A DNA stretch of 64,000 bases, taken from the NCBI GenBank assembly GCA_943369295.1, contig CALRMU020000001.1:682001-746000 (forward strand), given 5' to 3'. Made by a program: the position numbers and the translations under genes. Below the pieces are notes generated by a model. That model had not been told where the DNA came from, did no database searches, and saw only the letters and a program-made list of their open reading frames with translations. This document shows positions 36,601 to 45,468 of this stretch, in pieces (position 1 is the stretch's first letter; each line of letters opens with the position of its first letter). The stretch is from JAKRSE01 sp943369295. Lineage in GTDB: Bacteria > Armatimonadota > Fimbriimonadia > Fimbriimonadales > Fimbriimonadaceae.

Positions 36601-39250
36601 CAATGGTGAAATCTAACAAGCTGACCGCGTTGAGTTCCAGCCGCCAGATGCCACGACCAAAGGTGCCTGCGTAAAGATAGGCGCCGTTGCCGCCCAAAGT
36701 CAGTTTGTTGACAATAACGACAGGAAGGCCAAGAGCCTGAGTGGCATTCTCCCATGAAGCGCCTTGGTTTGAAGTAACAAAGACGCCAAGGTCATTGCCT
36801 ACCCACCACTTGTTGGTGGGATCACTTGGATCTCGGAGAATAGTGTTGGCGGGCACATCGGGAAGTGCCGTTGCTCCCGCTCCGGTCTTGTTAGTCCAAG
36901 CCGGGGCCAGGGCAGTCGTGTTGGTGCATTCCCATATTCGGCCGATGGAAGATCCACCGTACACGACGAGAATCGAGTTGACATCTCCAATAGAGGCATT
37001 GATCTCTCGGACAGGTCTGACTGGTGTTGCCGCCGTGTCAATTCTCTGGAAGGTGGCGCCTGCATCTCCGGATCGCCACAGGCGACCTGTGCTCGTGCCG
37101 ACATAGATGACATTGGCATTCAGGGGGCAGGTTTCGATCGCACTGACCGTTGCGTTGCCGCCAGCAAAGTCAAGATTCCCTCCCAGATCGAAGGTCCAAG
37201 CGCTGGCCGAGTTGCTATAGCGGTGCAGCTTATTGGTTCCGAGGAAGAGAAAGTTGGGGTCGGCCTTGCTGAGTTCCATTGGAGCAATGAAAGCAACACG
37301 CTCACCCCTGCCAGACCAAGTAAATCCGGAAGTGGGGTAGGTCGTACTGCTCCAATTGTTGTTGGTTCTATAAACCACCCCGAACTGGCTTGTTGTGTAT
37401 TGATTGTTGGCATTGGTTGGGTTGATGAAAGCGTAGCCGCCATCACCCCCTCCGACGTTGCTCCAACTGGCCAAGTTGCCTCGAGTGGCAGGGGTTGCGT
37501 TATCCTGGGTGCCGCCAATCACTTGATTAGTGTTTGTGGGATGAGTAGAGATGTGATAGAACTGATGTGTCGTGTAGACACGGTTCATTGAAGTGACCGT
37601 GTAAGCTTGGGTCGGTGGAGAGTAGGTGAGCCCAAACACACCGCCATCACAGCCGATAAGCATGTTGAGCGGATTGTTGGGATCGACTGCGAAAGAGTGC
37701 TGGTCGTTGTGCAGAACGGAATTGGTGCTGCTAAATGTCGGACCGCCGATTGACTTCCATGAAGCCGTGCCTGCGCCAAACTCGGGTGACCAGACAGCGA
37801 GATCGATGTTCTGGACGTAGAGAGCATCTACTAACCCGCCAGCAGCAGCAGGGATGGTCGACGTTTGCAGGTGATAGTTATAGTAGTACTGCGTCCAGTT
37901 GTAGAAGGGGTCGCTCCCGAGTTGGGAAGGAATTCCCGCTGTAATGTCCGTCCAATTGACTCCACCATCCGTGCTGCGGAGTACGAGCCTTTCTTCTGGA
38001 GCCAAAAGGTAAACGGTGTTGGAATCAATTTTAGAAGCGGCGATATGGTACGACCACCTGAAACCGCTGGCTGCCAGAGGACTAACCGGCATAGCCGTCC
38101 AAGTCAGGCCGTTGTCACGTGAGCGGTAGAGCCGGTCTGCATTGCCTCCCCAGGCTGCCGACATGGCGTAAAAGTTTCTCACTCCCGTGCCGTCAGGCTG
38201 ACCGACCGACATGGCCGTCCAAGATTTGTTGCTGACATCGAGCACGCGGGTCCAAGATGCACCACGGTCCGTGCTTCGCCAGATATCGCCGTAGTAGCTT
38301 GGGCCTCCGCCCGTCGTTGCCAGAATGGTGTCGCCGTTTGTGCCAGGCACAGTGGTAAGAGTTGTGACCCCGACCGTGGAGCCGAGCGTGCTGACTGACG
38401 TTTGAACCCAGGTGGCACCACCATCGGTGGAGTGCATGATTCCTGCGCCGTAGTTAAGGCGGCCATGAAGATCCCCCAGGCCGACCATGATCTCGGTGCT
38501 GCTCAGCATCAAGATGCAGTTGACAGTTTGGAAGGGCCATGTGTTTGACAATGGCGTCCAGTTTGTTCCGGTGTCTGTGCTCTTCCAAATGCCGCCCATG
38601 GCACCTCCGGCGTAAAGAGTTGAAGAGGTGTTGGGGTCGAAAGCCAGAGCATTCGTTCGACCGCCAAGTGGGGGCTGGCCGTAATAGATTCTGTAAGGAA
38701 TGTTGAGGTTAATCGGACCGACGAGCTGCCAAGTTCCCGGTGCTTTTCTTCCACCGGTTTGACGAATTCTGTGCCCTGGCATTGCTGAGGCTAGCTGCTG
38801 CTGACGCCGCACGTGCTCATAGTCAATGCGGTCAAAGGGGTAGGCCCTTGTGACGATGTGATATTCCAGAGACTTGATGTAGCCTGGAGTCTTTACGCCT
38901 CCAGAGCGCTCTAAGCCATGGGCAAGAATCTTTTGAATTCCGGCCGAGTAGTCCATGCCATCAAAGCCGACTGGCCTGGCGTCTCTCTGGATGACCTTGA
39001 AGCCTTTGAGAGCAAGGCGAAGTTCCGCCTTGGCCGCATTTGATTGGTCGACTCGGAGCCGCAGAACGGGGGATTCGTAGGATCGCCCGAGCATTCTTGC
39101 CCCAGTGCCTGCTGCTTTCAACAGCTCTTCGGCCTGGCCCTGATGCCTTGCATCAAGGTAGAGATCGACCACATCCTGTGGTTGAGCCAGTGCCGCCAAT
39201 GATGCCAAAGAGGCAAGGCAGAACAACAGACTTCGCAGTACTTGCTTCAT
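33614..39250 (-). CDS. giant secreted Asp-box (BNR) propeller protein with RCC1-like repeats
   Basis: About 1878 residues are read from the ATG at 39250, which gives a good signal peptide (VLRSLLFCLASLASLAALAQ); in-frame starts up to 39292 would add up to 14 residues. The first 700 residues form sortilin/BNR-type propellers with many Asp-box motifs (STDTGTNWT, STDGGATW, STDRGASW, SRDNGLTW, SGDAGATF). Next come Ig-like beta repeats, RCC1-like blades (SDGTVWSVGEGTFGQHGDG, NGEVWAWGQNNLGQCG, NGDIWSWGSN) and FG-GAP-like repeats (DFNMDGHRDLLIFN). The C-terminal half matches that of the subtilase, down to the last residues (FWR). No catalytic residues are recognised. Binding or display at the cell surface is likely but not shown. 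Confidence 0.75.
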   Translation of the reverse strand: MKQVLRSLLFCLASLASLAALAQPQDVVDLYLDARHQGQAEELLKAAGTGARMLGRSYESPVLRLRVDQSNAAKAELRLALKGFKVIQRDARPVGFDGMDYSAGIQKILAHGLERSGGVKTPGYIKSLEYHIVTRAYPFDRIDYEHVRRQQQLASAMPGHRIRQTGGRKAPGTWQLVGPINLNIPYRIYYGQPPLGGRTNALAFDPNTSSTLYAGGAMGGIWKSTDTGTNWTPLSNTWPFQTVNCILMLSSTEIMVGLGDLHGRLNYGAGIMHSTDGGATWVQTSVSTLGSTVGVTTLTTVPGTNGDTILATTGGGPSYYGDIWRSTDRGASWTRVLDVSNKSWTAMSVGQPDGTGVRNFYAMSAAWGGNADRLYRSRDNGLTWTAMPVSPLAASGFRWSYHIAASKIDSNTVYLLAPEERLVLRSTDGGVNWTDITAGIPSQLGSDPFYNWTQYYYNYHLQTSTIPAAAGGLVDALYVQNIDLAVWSPEFGAGTASWKSIGGPTFSSTNSVLHNDQHSFAVDPNNPLNMLIGCDGGVFGLTYSPPTQAYTVTSMNRVYTTHQFYHISTHPTNTNQVIGGTQDNATPATRGNLASWSNVGGGDGGYAFINPTNANNQYTTSQFGVVYRTNNNWSSTTYPTSGFTWSGRGERVAFIAPMELSKADPNFLFLGTNKLHRYSNSASAWTFDLGGNLDFAGGNATVSAIETCPLNANVIYVGTSTGRLWRSGDAGATFQRIDTAATPVRPVREINASIGDVNSILVVYGGSSIGRIWECTNTTALAPAWTNKTGAGATALPDVPANTILRDPSDPTNKWWVGNDLGVFVTSNQGASWENATQALGLPVVIVNKLTLGGNGAYLYAGTFGRGIWRLELNAVSLLDFTIAPSTVIRWQSDPAVATVSLNNPAPFPLEVSISSNNGVAGIDFPATVTVPTGQTSVNFNVDVRNVTGPGTNIFTASMSGSANRSANLIIRDGQPKDITFTPSSVTGGRSSTASFNLDGPAPAGGLNVPLSYSGPISGPSSITIAANGSAFSFGVETTTVNADTTGGVSGTVGGSTASGTLNIGRITVIGLTVASNPAQAGVDTQGTVFLESPVTTNTSVSLSYSPNANFITAPASVVVPSGSNSANFLFRTNPAVETGYAAAITASLNGSTFTRNFNIADTVLQGCSIYPANAVIGQKVFGVVRLAQAQASETTVAVASSNTTLLANQSVTIPAGSTYGVFTAVLGSPASLDRFANVTLTSTGAGETRTDAFQVRPPSNALASGYNLFYTVGDGLTRNRELLSPINTNENIVQVASSVRAALMLQSDGTVWSVGEGTFGQHGDGTSGAGALRTAPAKVPGLPVIKQIASISPTVLALDENGEVWAWGQNNLGQCGVAGGGNRTTPVKIAGLTNIVSVAGSAFASFALDANGDIWSWGSNSSGANARTVSTHVPAKLTTVAGPFVELGVGNQFGFAIHANGTLYGFGLNTSGQLGDGTFTNKLALTAIPGISHVRQISGGVEFAILLRTPPYGLNREVRTTGRNTHGQRGDGTAMNAANVTNTWGLVAAAAGINQIAAGNRHAFYIGSGTLRSWGFGPQGQRADGSFVTATNVPTALTYTMATSNISAGSDNSAVQTAVRSKGRHESLMVNTATRTFRTANFRTNTVTPLTGSYPLGHTVVGGGEVAGTSNESDIVTMDGGRALHYQQVTAGNVLGASTPLGITLGANEMLRFIADMDNAGRMDFVTLNTVTRAITARLWDGTSQTGSYSLYVLGANESLSGVGDFNMDGHRDLLIFNNATRLFTVRLYLNGVFQAATALVTGTLAPVVPVAIPPVPAGLTPIAAAETANGYSYEIVFITAANAYEVWDFSRLNLVATGLTGPVRPANHAATGLFWR

Positions 39251-39587
39251 ATCAAGACTCACTGAAAAGGTCATGAAACCTCGGGGTTTCAAGACCTTTA
39301 ATCGTACCTATGTAAGTGTTTACTATCGGAAGCTGATTTCAGGCAGCTTGAATAACTGGCAAAATTTCCCGTGTTCTGCCGAGTCTCGCCTGACCTTTCT
39401 CGGTCATGCCTGAGAGCTAGCGACCTGACTCCACCAGAAAATTTCAGTTCAATCTGGCGCTGGAGACGAAAAAATCCGCTTTAAAACGAGACATTGTCGG
39501 CCTGAATGAATCAGAATAGTGGCCCGCTGCAAAGCCGCAGCAGAAATCCAATCCATCTTCAGGGCCGAAGAGCGAAGTGGCAGAGCC
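39251..39587. other. divergent intergenic region upstream of gltB
   Basis: This gap separates the Asp-box giant gene and gltB. It is AT-richer than its surroundings and holds a small palindrome TGACC-N6-GGTCA (39391-39406), which could be an operator. I found no convincing -35/-10 pair and no RNA gene. The frame of gltB is open back to a GTG at 39519, inside this region. Confidence 0.5.
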
Positions 39588-42500
39588 ATGACACGGACCC
39601 TTTACGAACCCTCATTTGAACACGATGGCTGCGGCGTCGGTTTCGTTGTCAGAGTGGATGGAACCCCACTCCACGAAACAATTGTAAGGGGGCTCAACAT
39701 TCTTCGCTGCCTCGTCCATCGGGGCGCTTTTGGCAGCGACCCTGAAACGGGCGATGGAGCAGGAATTCTCATCCAAGTCCCCGATGCTCTTTTTCGGTCA
39801 GAGAATCCGGAGCTGCCAGAGAAGGGAAGCTATGGGGTCGGAATGGTCTTTCTCCCCCGTGATGCCGAACTGGCAACGAGGGTTGAAGAAGCGATTTCAG
39901 ATGTCGTGAGGGCCGAAAAGCAGAAGCTGCTTTTCTGGCGCACACCACCAGTCCAGAAAGACAAGACCGGCCGACAGGCAGGCTTGACTCGTCCCGAGAT
40001 TCGACAGTTCTTTGTCGGGAGAGGACCGGATACGGCACCGGAAGACTTTGAGAGAAAGCTCTACGTCATCCGCCGCCTGGCAGAAAAGGCAGCAGAGGCT
40101 CTTCTTGGCCCTAACCCCTTTTTCGCTCTCCCTAGCCTTTCCTGCCAGACCCTGGTCTATAAGGGCCTGCTGCTTCCGCACCAGGTCGATGACTTCTATC
40201 TCGACCTCCAGAACCCACTGTGTCAAAGCGCCATCGCTTTGGTCCACCAAAGGTTCAGCACCAACACCGCTCCAGCCTGGCCCCTAGCTCACCCCTATCG
40301 ATACTTGGCCCACAACGGAGAGATCAATACGATTCAGGGCAACAGGGCATGGATCAAAGCGAGAGAGATGAATCTCTCTTCTCCTGTGTTTGGAGCTGAC
40401 CTCAAAAAGCTTTTCCCCATTGTCAGCCCGACTGGCTCAGACTCGGCATCGCTAGACCAGGCTGTCGAGCTCCTGGTCCACTCTGGCCTCAGTCTTCCCG
40501 AAGCCTTGATGATCCTTGTGCCGGAAGCTTCAGAAAAGCACGCCGAGATGCCCCAAGTCTTGAAAGACTTTTACACCTACTCTGGCTGCACCATGGAAGC
40601 GTGGGATGGCCCCGCCTCCCTTTGTTTCTCTGACGGAAAGGTGGTGGGTGGAATCTTGGACCGAAACGGTCTGCGACCGGCTCGATACACAGTCACGACC
40701 GATGGCTGGGTGGTTTATTCCAGCGAAACAGGAGTCTCGCAGGTGGCTCCAGAGAAAATTGCCCATCTCGGCAGGCTTCAACCTGGTGAAGTCTTTTTGG
40801 TTGACACAGACCAGAAAAGAATCGTCCCCAGCCAAGAACTCAAAGAATCCATCGCCTCTCGCCTGCCTTACGGCCAGTGGCTCGCTGAGGGGCTGATCGA
40901 TTTTGATGAAATCCCTCTTCCAGTTCAGCTGCCAGAAATGGAGGAATCTCAGCCTGCCGAATTGGAGAGAATCCAGAGGCTCTTCGGCTGGACAAGGGAA
41001 GATTTGGAAGCGATTCTGCGGCCCATGAGTGGCGGCGAAGAAGCCAGTGGCAGCATGGGCAGCGATACACCCGCCTCCCCTTTCAGTCACCGAAGCCTGC
41101 TGCTTTTCGATTACTTCCGTCAGCTTTTTGCCCAGGTCACCAACCCCGCCATCGACCCGATTCGCGAGTCTGTGGTTATGTCGCTCACAGACATCATTGG
41201 CTCGGAAGGATCCCTTCTGATTCGCGGTCCAGAAAACGCAAAACAGATTCGAATCACCTCCCCGATCCTCACCGAAGAGCAGATGAGAAAGGTGAGGATG
41301 CTGGAATCACTCGGCCACAAGATTCGCACTGTGACCCTGGATGCACTCTTTGGAGTTGATGAACCAGAAGGTGCTTTAGAAAGAGCTCTTGATCGCCTCT
41401 GCCAAAAAGCCAGCGAGGCGATTGGGCAGGGGGCGAACATGATCATTCTCAGCGACGCCAAGGCTGATGAAAACTGGGCTCCTGTCCCTTCGCTTTTGGC
41501 CGTCAGCGCCCTACATCACCACTTGATTCGAGAAGGCGTCCGCGCCAAAACCAGCTTGATGCTCGAAACTGGCGAGGCTAGGGAAGTTCACCATTTCGCC
41601 ACTCTTTTGGGCTACGGAGCCAGCGCCATCTGCCCCTACGCCGCCCTCAGGACTCTTGGTGAGTTCGGACCAGACAAAGAAGAAAAGTACGTTAAGGCTG
41701 TGAGCAAGGGGCTGCTCAAGGTGATGTCGAAAATGGGAATTTCCTCTCTTCGCAGCTACAGAGGCGCCCAGCTTTTCGAAGCTGTCGGGCTAGCCAGTGA
41801 AGTTGTTGATCGGTGGTTCACCGGAACGCCTTCGCGCATTGAAGGCATGAAGATGACGGACCTGGAGAGGGAAGTCCGCGAAAGGCATTTCACTGCGATC
41901 CACCCGGAAAGGGCAGGAACTCTCGAGGTCGGAGGGGTTTATCAGTGGCGGCGTCATGGTGAGCGTCATGCTTGGGATCCAGAAGCGATTTTGAGCCTGC
42001 AAAGCGCCGTTCGAAAGAATTCTTGGGCGACTTACAAAGAGTTCAGCGAGTGGGTGAACCAATCGGGCGAAACAGCCAAGGAGATCCGAGGTCTGCTGGA
42101 TATTGTTCCAACCCGCCCTGCGATCGATCTTTCTGAAGTTGAACCAGCCAAGGAGATCGTTAAGCGATTCGCCACAGGTGCCATGTCTCTGGGTTCTTTG
42201 AGCCGAGCCTCTCATGAAGGACTCGCCGAGGCTATGAACGAAATCGGGGGCCGAAGCAACTCGGGTGAAGGAGGAGAAGATCCGGCTCGATTCGGCACCA
42301 AGCTAAGGTCGGCTATTAAGCAGATTGCTTCTGGCCGTTTCGGTGTCACGACCAGCTACCTGGTCCATGCCGACGAGCTGCAGATCAAGGTGGCTCAGGG
42401 GGCAAAGCCAGGCGAAGGCGGCCAGCTGCCAGGCGCGAAGGTTGACCCCTACATCGCCAAAATACGCCACACCACGCCTGGCGTGACCCTGATTTCGCCG

Positions 42501-44027
42501 CCACCCCATCACGACATTTATTCGATTGAAGACCTGGCTCAGCTGATTCGCGATCTGCGAAGCGTGAACCCTGAAGCCAGGGTTTCGGTCAAGCTGGTTG
42601 CTGAAGTTGGAGTTGGCACTATCGCGGCGGGAGTTGTGAAGGCCGACGCAGACACTATCGTTATCTCTGGAGGAGAGGGCGGCACGGGGGCAGCCCCCCT
42701 CACCTCAATTCGCCATGCAGGCCTGCCATGGGAACTGGGAATCTCAGAAGCTCAGCAGGTGCTGCTGATGAACGGTCTGAGAGGCCGAGTGAGGCTGCAG
42801 GTCGATGGTCAGATGAAAACTGGCCGGGATGTTGTAGTCGGAGCCTTGCTTGGTGCCGACGAGTTCGGTTTTGCTACGGCTCCGTTGGTGGCTCAGGGCT
42901 GCTTGATGATGAGGGTCTGCCATTTGGGAACCTGTCCAGTGGGGATCGCCACTCAAGACCCTGACCTGGTCACCAAGTTCGCGGGCAAGCCCGAGCACGT
43001 GATCAACTACTTCTTCTTTGTCGCTGAGGAAGTCCGTCAATGGATGGCAAAGCTCGGCTTCAGAAACTTTGAAGAGATGATCGGCCAGGTGCAGTGCCTA
43101 AAGACAAGTTCGTCTCACCGCCATTGGAAGGCACGGGGACTAGATTTCTCTCGGCTTCTCGCCCCGGTCACGCCCCAAAGGCACGACGATCTTTCGGCTA
43201 GGCCTCAGCACAAGAGCTTTGTCCCAGCAGCTCTGGAAGGAAGCTTCCTGAACGAGGTGCGACGGGCTCTTGCCGATGGAAAGAGGATTCAGCTTGATGC
43301 AAAAATCAGCAACTCAGACCGCACCTTCGGCGCCCTCATCTCTGGCGAAGTTGTGAGGCGAGGAGGAGCTAAGCCCGGATCAATCAAGATCAGCCTTGAG
43401 GGCTCTGCGGGCCAGAGCTTCGGAGCCTTTTTGGTCGAGGGAGTCGAACTAACCCTCACTGGAGACTCGAACGACTATTTGGGCAAGGGGTTGAGCGGAG
43501 GCAGAATCATTGCCAAGCTGCACCCAGATTCCAAGCTGAATCCTTCCAATTCTGTGATTGCAGGAAACACCTGCCTCTACGGAGCGACTTCTGGGCAAGC
43601 CTTTTTGGGCGGCAAGGTTGGTGAAAGGTTTGCCGTGAGAAATTCTGGCGGTACGGCAGTCGTTGAAGGCGTCGGAGACCACGCCTGCGAATATATGACA
43701 GGCGGAACCATCGTGATCCTGGGCGACTTTGGCCGAAACCTAGGGGCAGGCATGAGTGGCGGGATCGCGGTGGTCTACGACCCAGCCAACAAGCTGCCCA
43801 TCAGGGTCAACCAAGAGGCGAATCTTAGCCTCACCGAACTGGGTGAGCAGGAGTCGGAGATTTTTGACCTCATCACTCTGCACCAGGCCTTTACCGGCAG
43901 CCCACGGGCAGCTCAGCTATTGGCGAATTGGGACGACATGAAGAAGGATTTGAAGCTGCTTGTGCCCCCCGTGACCACAGCTCCGGCCCCCTTGAAGCAG
44001 GCAGCAGTGGCAGGAGGAGTGCGATGA
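39588..44027 (+). CDS. gltB: glutamate synthase (NADPH) large subunit
   Basis: GltB makes glutamate from glutamine and 2-oxoglutarate, together with GltD. The ATG at 39588 gives about 1479 residues and puts the N-terminal nucleophile Cys at residue 15 (EHDGCGVGF), the expected short propeptide; a GTG at 39519 would add 23 residues. Domains in order: class II glutaminase (HNGEINT), central domain, FMN domain (DTIVISGGEGGTGAAPLTS, about 42655) with the 3Fe-4S cysteines (CLMMRVCHLGTCPVG, about 42899-42943), and the GXGXG beta-helix (EYMTGGTIVILGDFGRNLGAG). The stop overlaps gltD (ATGA). Confidence 0.96.
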   Translation: MTRTLYEPSFEHDGCGVGFVVRVDGTPLHETIVRGLNILRCLVHRGAFGSDPETGDGAGILIQVPDALFRSENPELPEKGSYGVGMVFLPRDAELATRVEEAISDVVRAEKQKLLFWRTPPVQKDKTGRQAGLTRPEIRQFFVGRGPDTAPEDFERKLYVIRRLAEKAAEALLGPNPFFALPSLSCQTLVYKGLLLPHQVDDFYLDLQNPLCQSAIALVHQRFSTNTAPAWPLAHPYRYLAHNGEINTIQGNRAWIKAREMNLSSPVFGADLKKLFPIVSPTGSDSASLDQAVELLVHSGLSLPEALMILVPEASEKHAEMPQVLKDFYTYSGCTMEAWDGPASLCFSDGKVVGGILDRNGLRPARYTVTTDGWVVYSSETGVSQVAPEKIAHLGRLQPGEVFLVDTDQKRIVPSQELKESIASRLPYGQWLAEGLIDFDEIPLPVQLPEMEESQPAELERIQRLFGWTREDLEAILRPMSGGEEASGSMGSDTPASPFSHRSLLLFDYFRQLFAQVTNPAIDPIRESVVMSLTDIIGSEGSLLIRGPENAKQIRITSPILTEEQMRKVRMLESLGHKIRTVTLDALFGVDEPEGALERALDRLCQKASEAIGQGANMIILSDAKADENWAPVPSLLAVSALHHHLIREGVRAKTSLMLETGEAREVHHFATLLGYGASAICPYAALRTLGEFGPDKEEKYVKAVSKGLLKVMSKMGISSLRSYRGAQLFEAVGLASEVVDRWFTGTPSRIEGMKMTDLEREVRERHFTAIHPERAGTLEVGGVYQWRRHGERHAWDPEAILSLQSAVRKNSWATYKEFSEWVNQSGETAKEIRGLLDIVPTRPAIDLSEVEPAKEIVKRFATGAMSLGSLSRASHEGLAEAMNEIGGRSNSGEGGEDPARFGTKLRSAIKQIASGRFGVTTSYLVHADELQIKVAQGAKPGEGGQLPGAKVDPYIAKIRHTTPGVTLISPPPHHDIYSIEDLAQLIRDLRSVNPEARVSVKLVAEVGVGTIAAGVVKADADTIVISGGEGGTGAAPLTSIRHAGLPWELGISEAQQVLLMNGLRGRVRLQVDGQMKTGRDVVVGALLGADEFGFATAPLVAQGCLMMRVCHLGTCPVGIATQDPDLVTKFAGKPEHVINYFFFVAEEVRQWMAKLGFRNFEEMIGQVQCLKTSSSHRHWKARGLDFSRLLAPVTPQRHDDLSARPQHKSFVPAALEGSFLNEVRRALADGKRIQLDAKISNSDRTFGALISGEVVRRGGAKPGSIKISLEGSAGQSFGAFLVEGVELTLTGDSNDYLGKGLSGGRIIAKLHPDSKLNPSNSVIAGNTCLYGATSGQAFLGGKVGERFAVRNSGGTAVVEGVGDHACEYMTGGTIVILGDFGRNLGAGMSGGIAVVYDPANKLPIRVNQEANLSLTELGEQESEIFDLITLHQAFTGSPRAAQLLANWDDMKKDLKLLVPPVTTAPAPLKQAAVAGGVR

Positions 44028-45451
44028 GCGATCCGCGAGGTTTTCTGACTTACACGCGCTCCAAGGCTCCCTATAGGCCGATCAAGGAGAGAATCAAGGA
44101 CTTCAGCGAGGCTCTGCTGCCCATGGCTCAGGACCAGATTAAGGTTCAAGCCACTCGCTGCATGAACTGCGGAGTCCCTTTCTGTCATCAGGGCTGCCCG
44201 CTCGGCAACCCCATCCCTGAGTTCAACGATCTTGTCCAGCAGGGAAGGTGGCGCGAAGCCTACGAGGAACTGAGCCGGACAAATCCTTTCCCAGAATTCA
44301 CCGGCAAGGTCTGCCCGGCTCCTTGCGAAGATGCCTGCGTTTTGGCCGCGACTGACAAAGCCGTGACTATCAAATCAGTCGAACTTGCGATTATCGAAGA
44401 AGCCTTCAGGCAGGGCTGGGTGCAGCCTCCTTTTCCGGTTCGAGAGTCAGGTTTTAGGGTCGCAGTAGTGGGGTCTGGTCCGGCTGGATTGGCAGCCGCC
44501 CATCAGCTTCGGTCTGTCGGGCATGCCGTGACAGTCTTCGAGAGAAGCGACCGTCTCGGGGGTCTTCTGCGCTACGGAGTCCCTGACTACAAAATGGACA
44601 AGACTCTGATCGACCGAAGGATCGATCTGCTTGCCGAGGCCGGAGTTGAGTTCAAGACCGAGGTCAATGTCGGCACCGACCCAACCCTGGCACAGCTTCG
44701 AGCTGAATTCGATTCGGTCATTCTTTGCATCGGCGCTCTGGCTGCCAGAGATCTTGAGATTCCCGGTCGTCGCCTGGATGGAGTCCACTTCGCGATGGAC
44801 TACTTGACCGCTCAAAACCAGGCCTGCGCTGGAGAACCTCTGCCAGAGAAGTTCAATGCGGCTGGCAAGAATGTGGTGATCCTGGGTGGAGGCGACACGG
44901 GCGCTGACTGCTACGGCACGGCCATCCGACAAGGCGCCAAAAACGTTTATCAGCTTATTCACTACCCCGAGCCGGACGCGGAAAACTCTCCCGAGTGGCC
45001 CAAGTCAGAACTCCTTAAGAGCTCCTTTGTGCATGAGGAAGGGGGTGAGAGGCTTTACAACGCGCAGGCTGTGGCCTTTAAAGGGGAAGGAAAGGTCGAA
45101 AGCGTGGACGTCTATCAGGTCTGGATCACGGGGCGGCTCAAGGTTCCTGTTCCGAACTCTGTCAAGGAAGTGCCAGCCGATCTTGTGCTGCTTGCCATCG
45201 GGTTCGAAGGAGCGGAGCTGGCAGGTCTTGGCGTGGGTTCAGACGGGGGGCGATTAAGTCCTGAGCGAGGCTACGAGACTAGGATTCCTGGTGTCTTCAG
45301 CGCTGGCGACGTACGCAAAGGAGCTTCCTTGATCGTCTGGGCGATCGCCGACGGACTGAACGCGGCGAAGGCGGTTGACAGGAGTTTGACCGGAGAATCT
45401 GGCCTTTGGGAGTCATATTCTCACCCTTCATGGAGCGGTTTGGCTCGGTAA
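44024..45451 (+). CDS. gltD: glutamate synthase (NADPH) small subunit
   Basis: GltD passes electrons from NADPH through FAD and iron-sulfur clusters to GltB. The ATG at 44024 overlaps the gltB stop and follows a strong AGGAGGA-like site; 475 residues, normal length. Motifs: N-terminal cluster cysteines (CMNCGVPFCHQGCPLGN and CPAPCEDAC), FAD site VAVVGSGPAGLAAA, NADPH site VVILGGGDTGADC and the C-terminal GVFSAGDVRKGASLIVWAI. An upstream in-frame ATG (43928) lies wholly within gltB and was not used. Confidence 0.96.
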   Translation: MSDPRGFLTYTRSKAPYRPIKERIKDFSEALLPMAQDQIKVQATRCMNCGVPFCHQGCPLGNPIPEFNDLVQQGRWREAYEELSRTNPFPEFTGKVCPAPCEDACVLAATDKAVTIKSVELAIIEEAFRQGWVQPPFPVRESGFRVAVVGSGPAGLAAAHQLRSVGHAVTVFERSDRLGGLLRYGVPDYKMDKTLIDRRIDLLAEAGVEFKTEVNVGTDPTLAQLRAEFDSVILCIGALAARDLEIPGRRLDGVHFAMDYLTAQNQACAGEPLPEKFNAAGKNVVILGGGDTGADCYGTAIRQGAKNVYQLIHYPEPDAENSPEWPKSELLKSSFVHEEGGERLYNAQAVAFKGEGKVESVDVYQVWITGRLKVPVPNSVKEVPADLVLLAIGFEGAELAGLGVGSDGGRLSPERGYETRIPGVFSAGDVRKGASLIVWAIADGLNAAKAVDRSLTGESGLWESYSHPSWSGLAR

Positions 45452-45468
45452 TAAAGTAGAACCGACGA

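Noticed and set aside
39519..39587. GTG start for gltB
   Set aside because: It adds 23 non-conserved residues before the short propeptide; the ATG at 39588 gives the usual distance to the nucleophile Cys.
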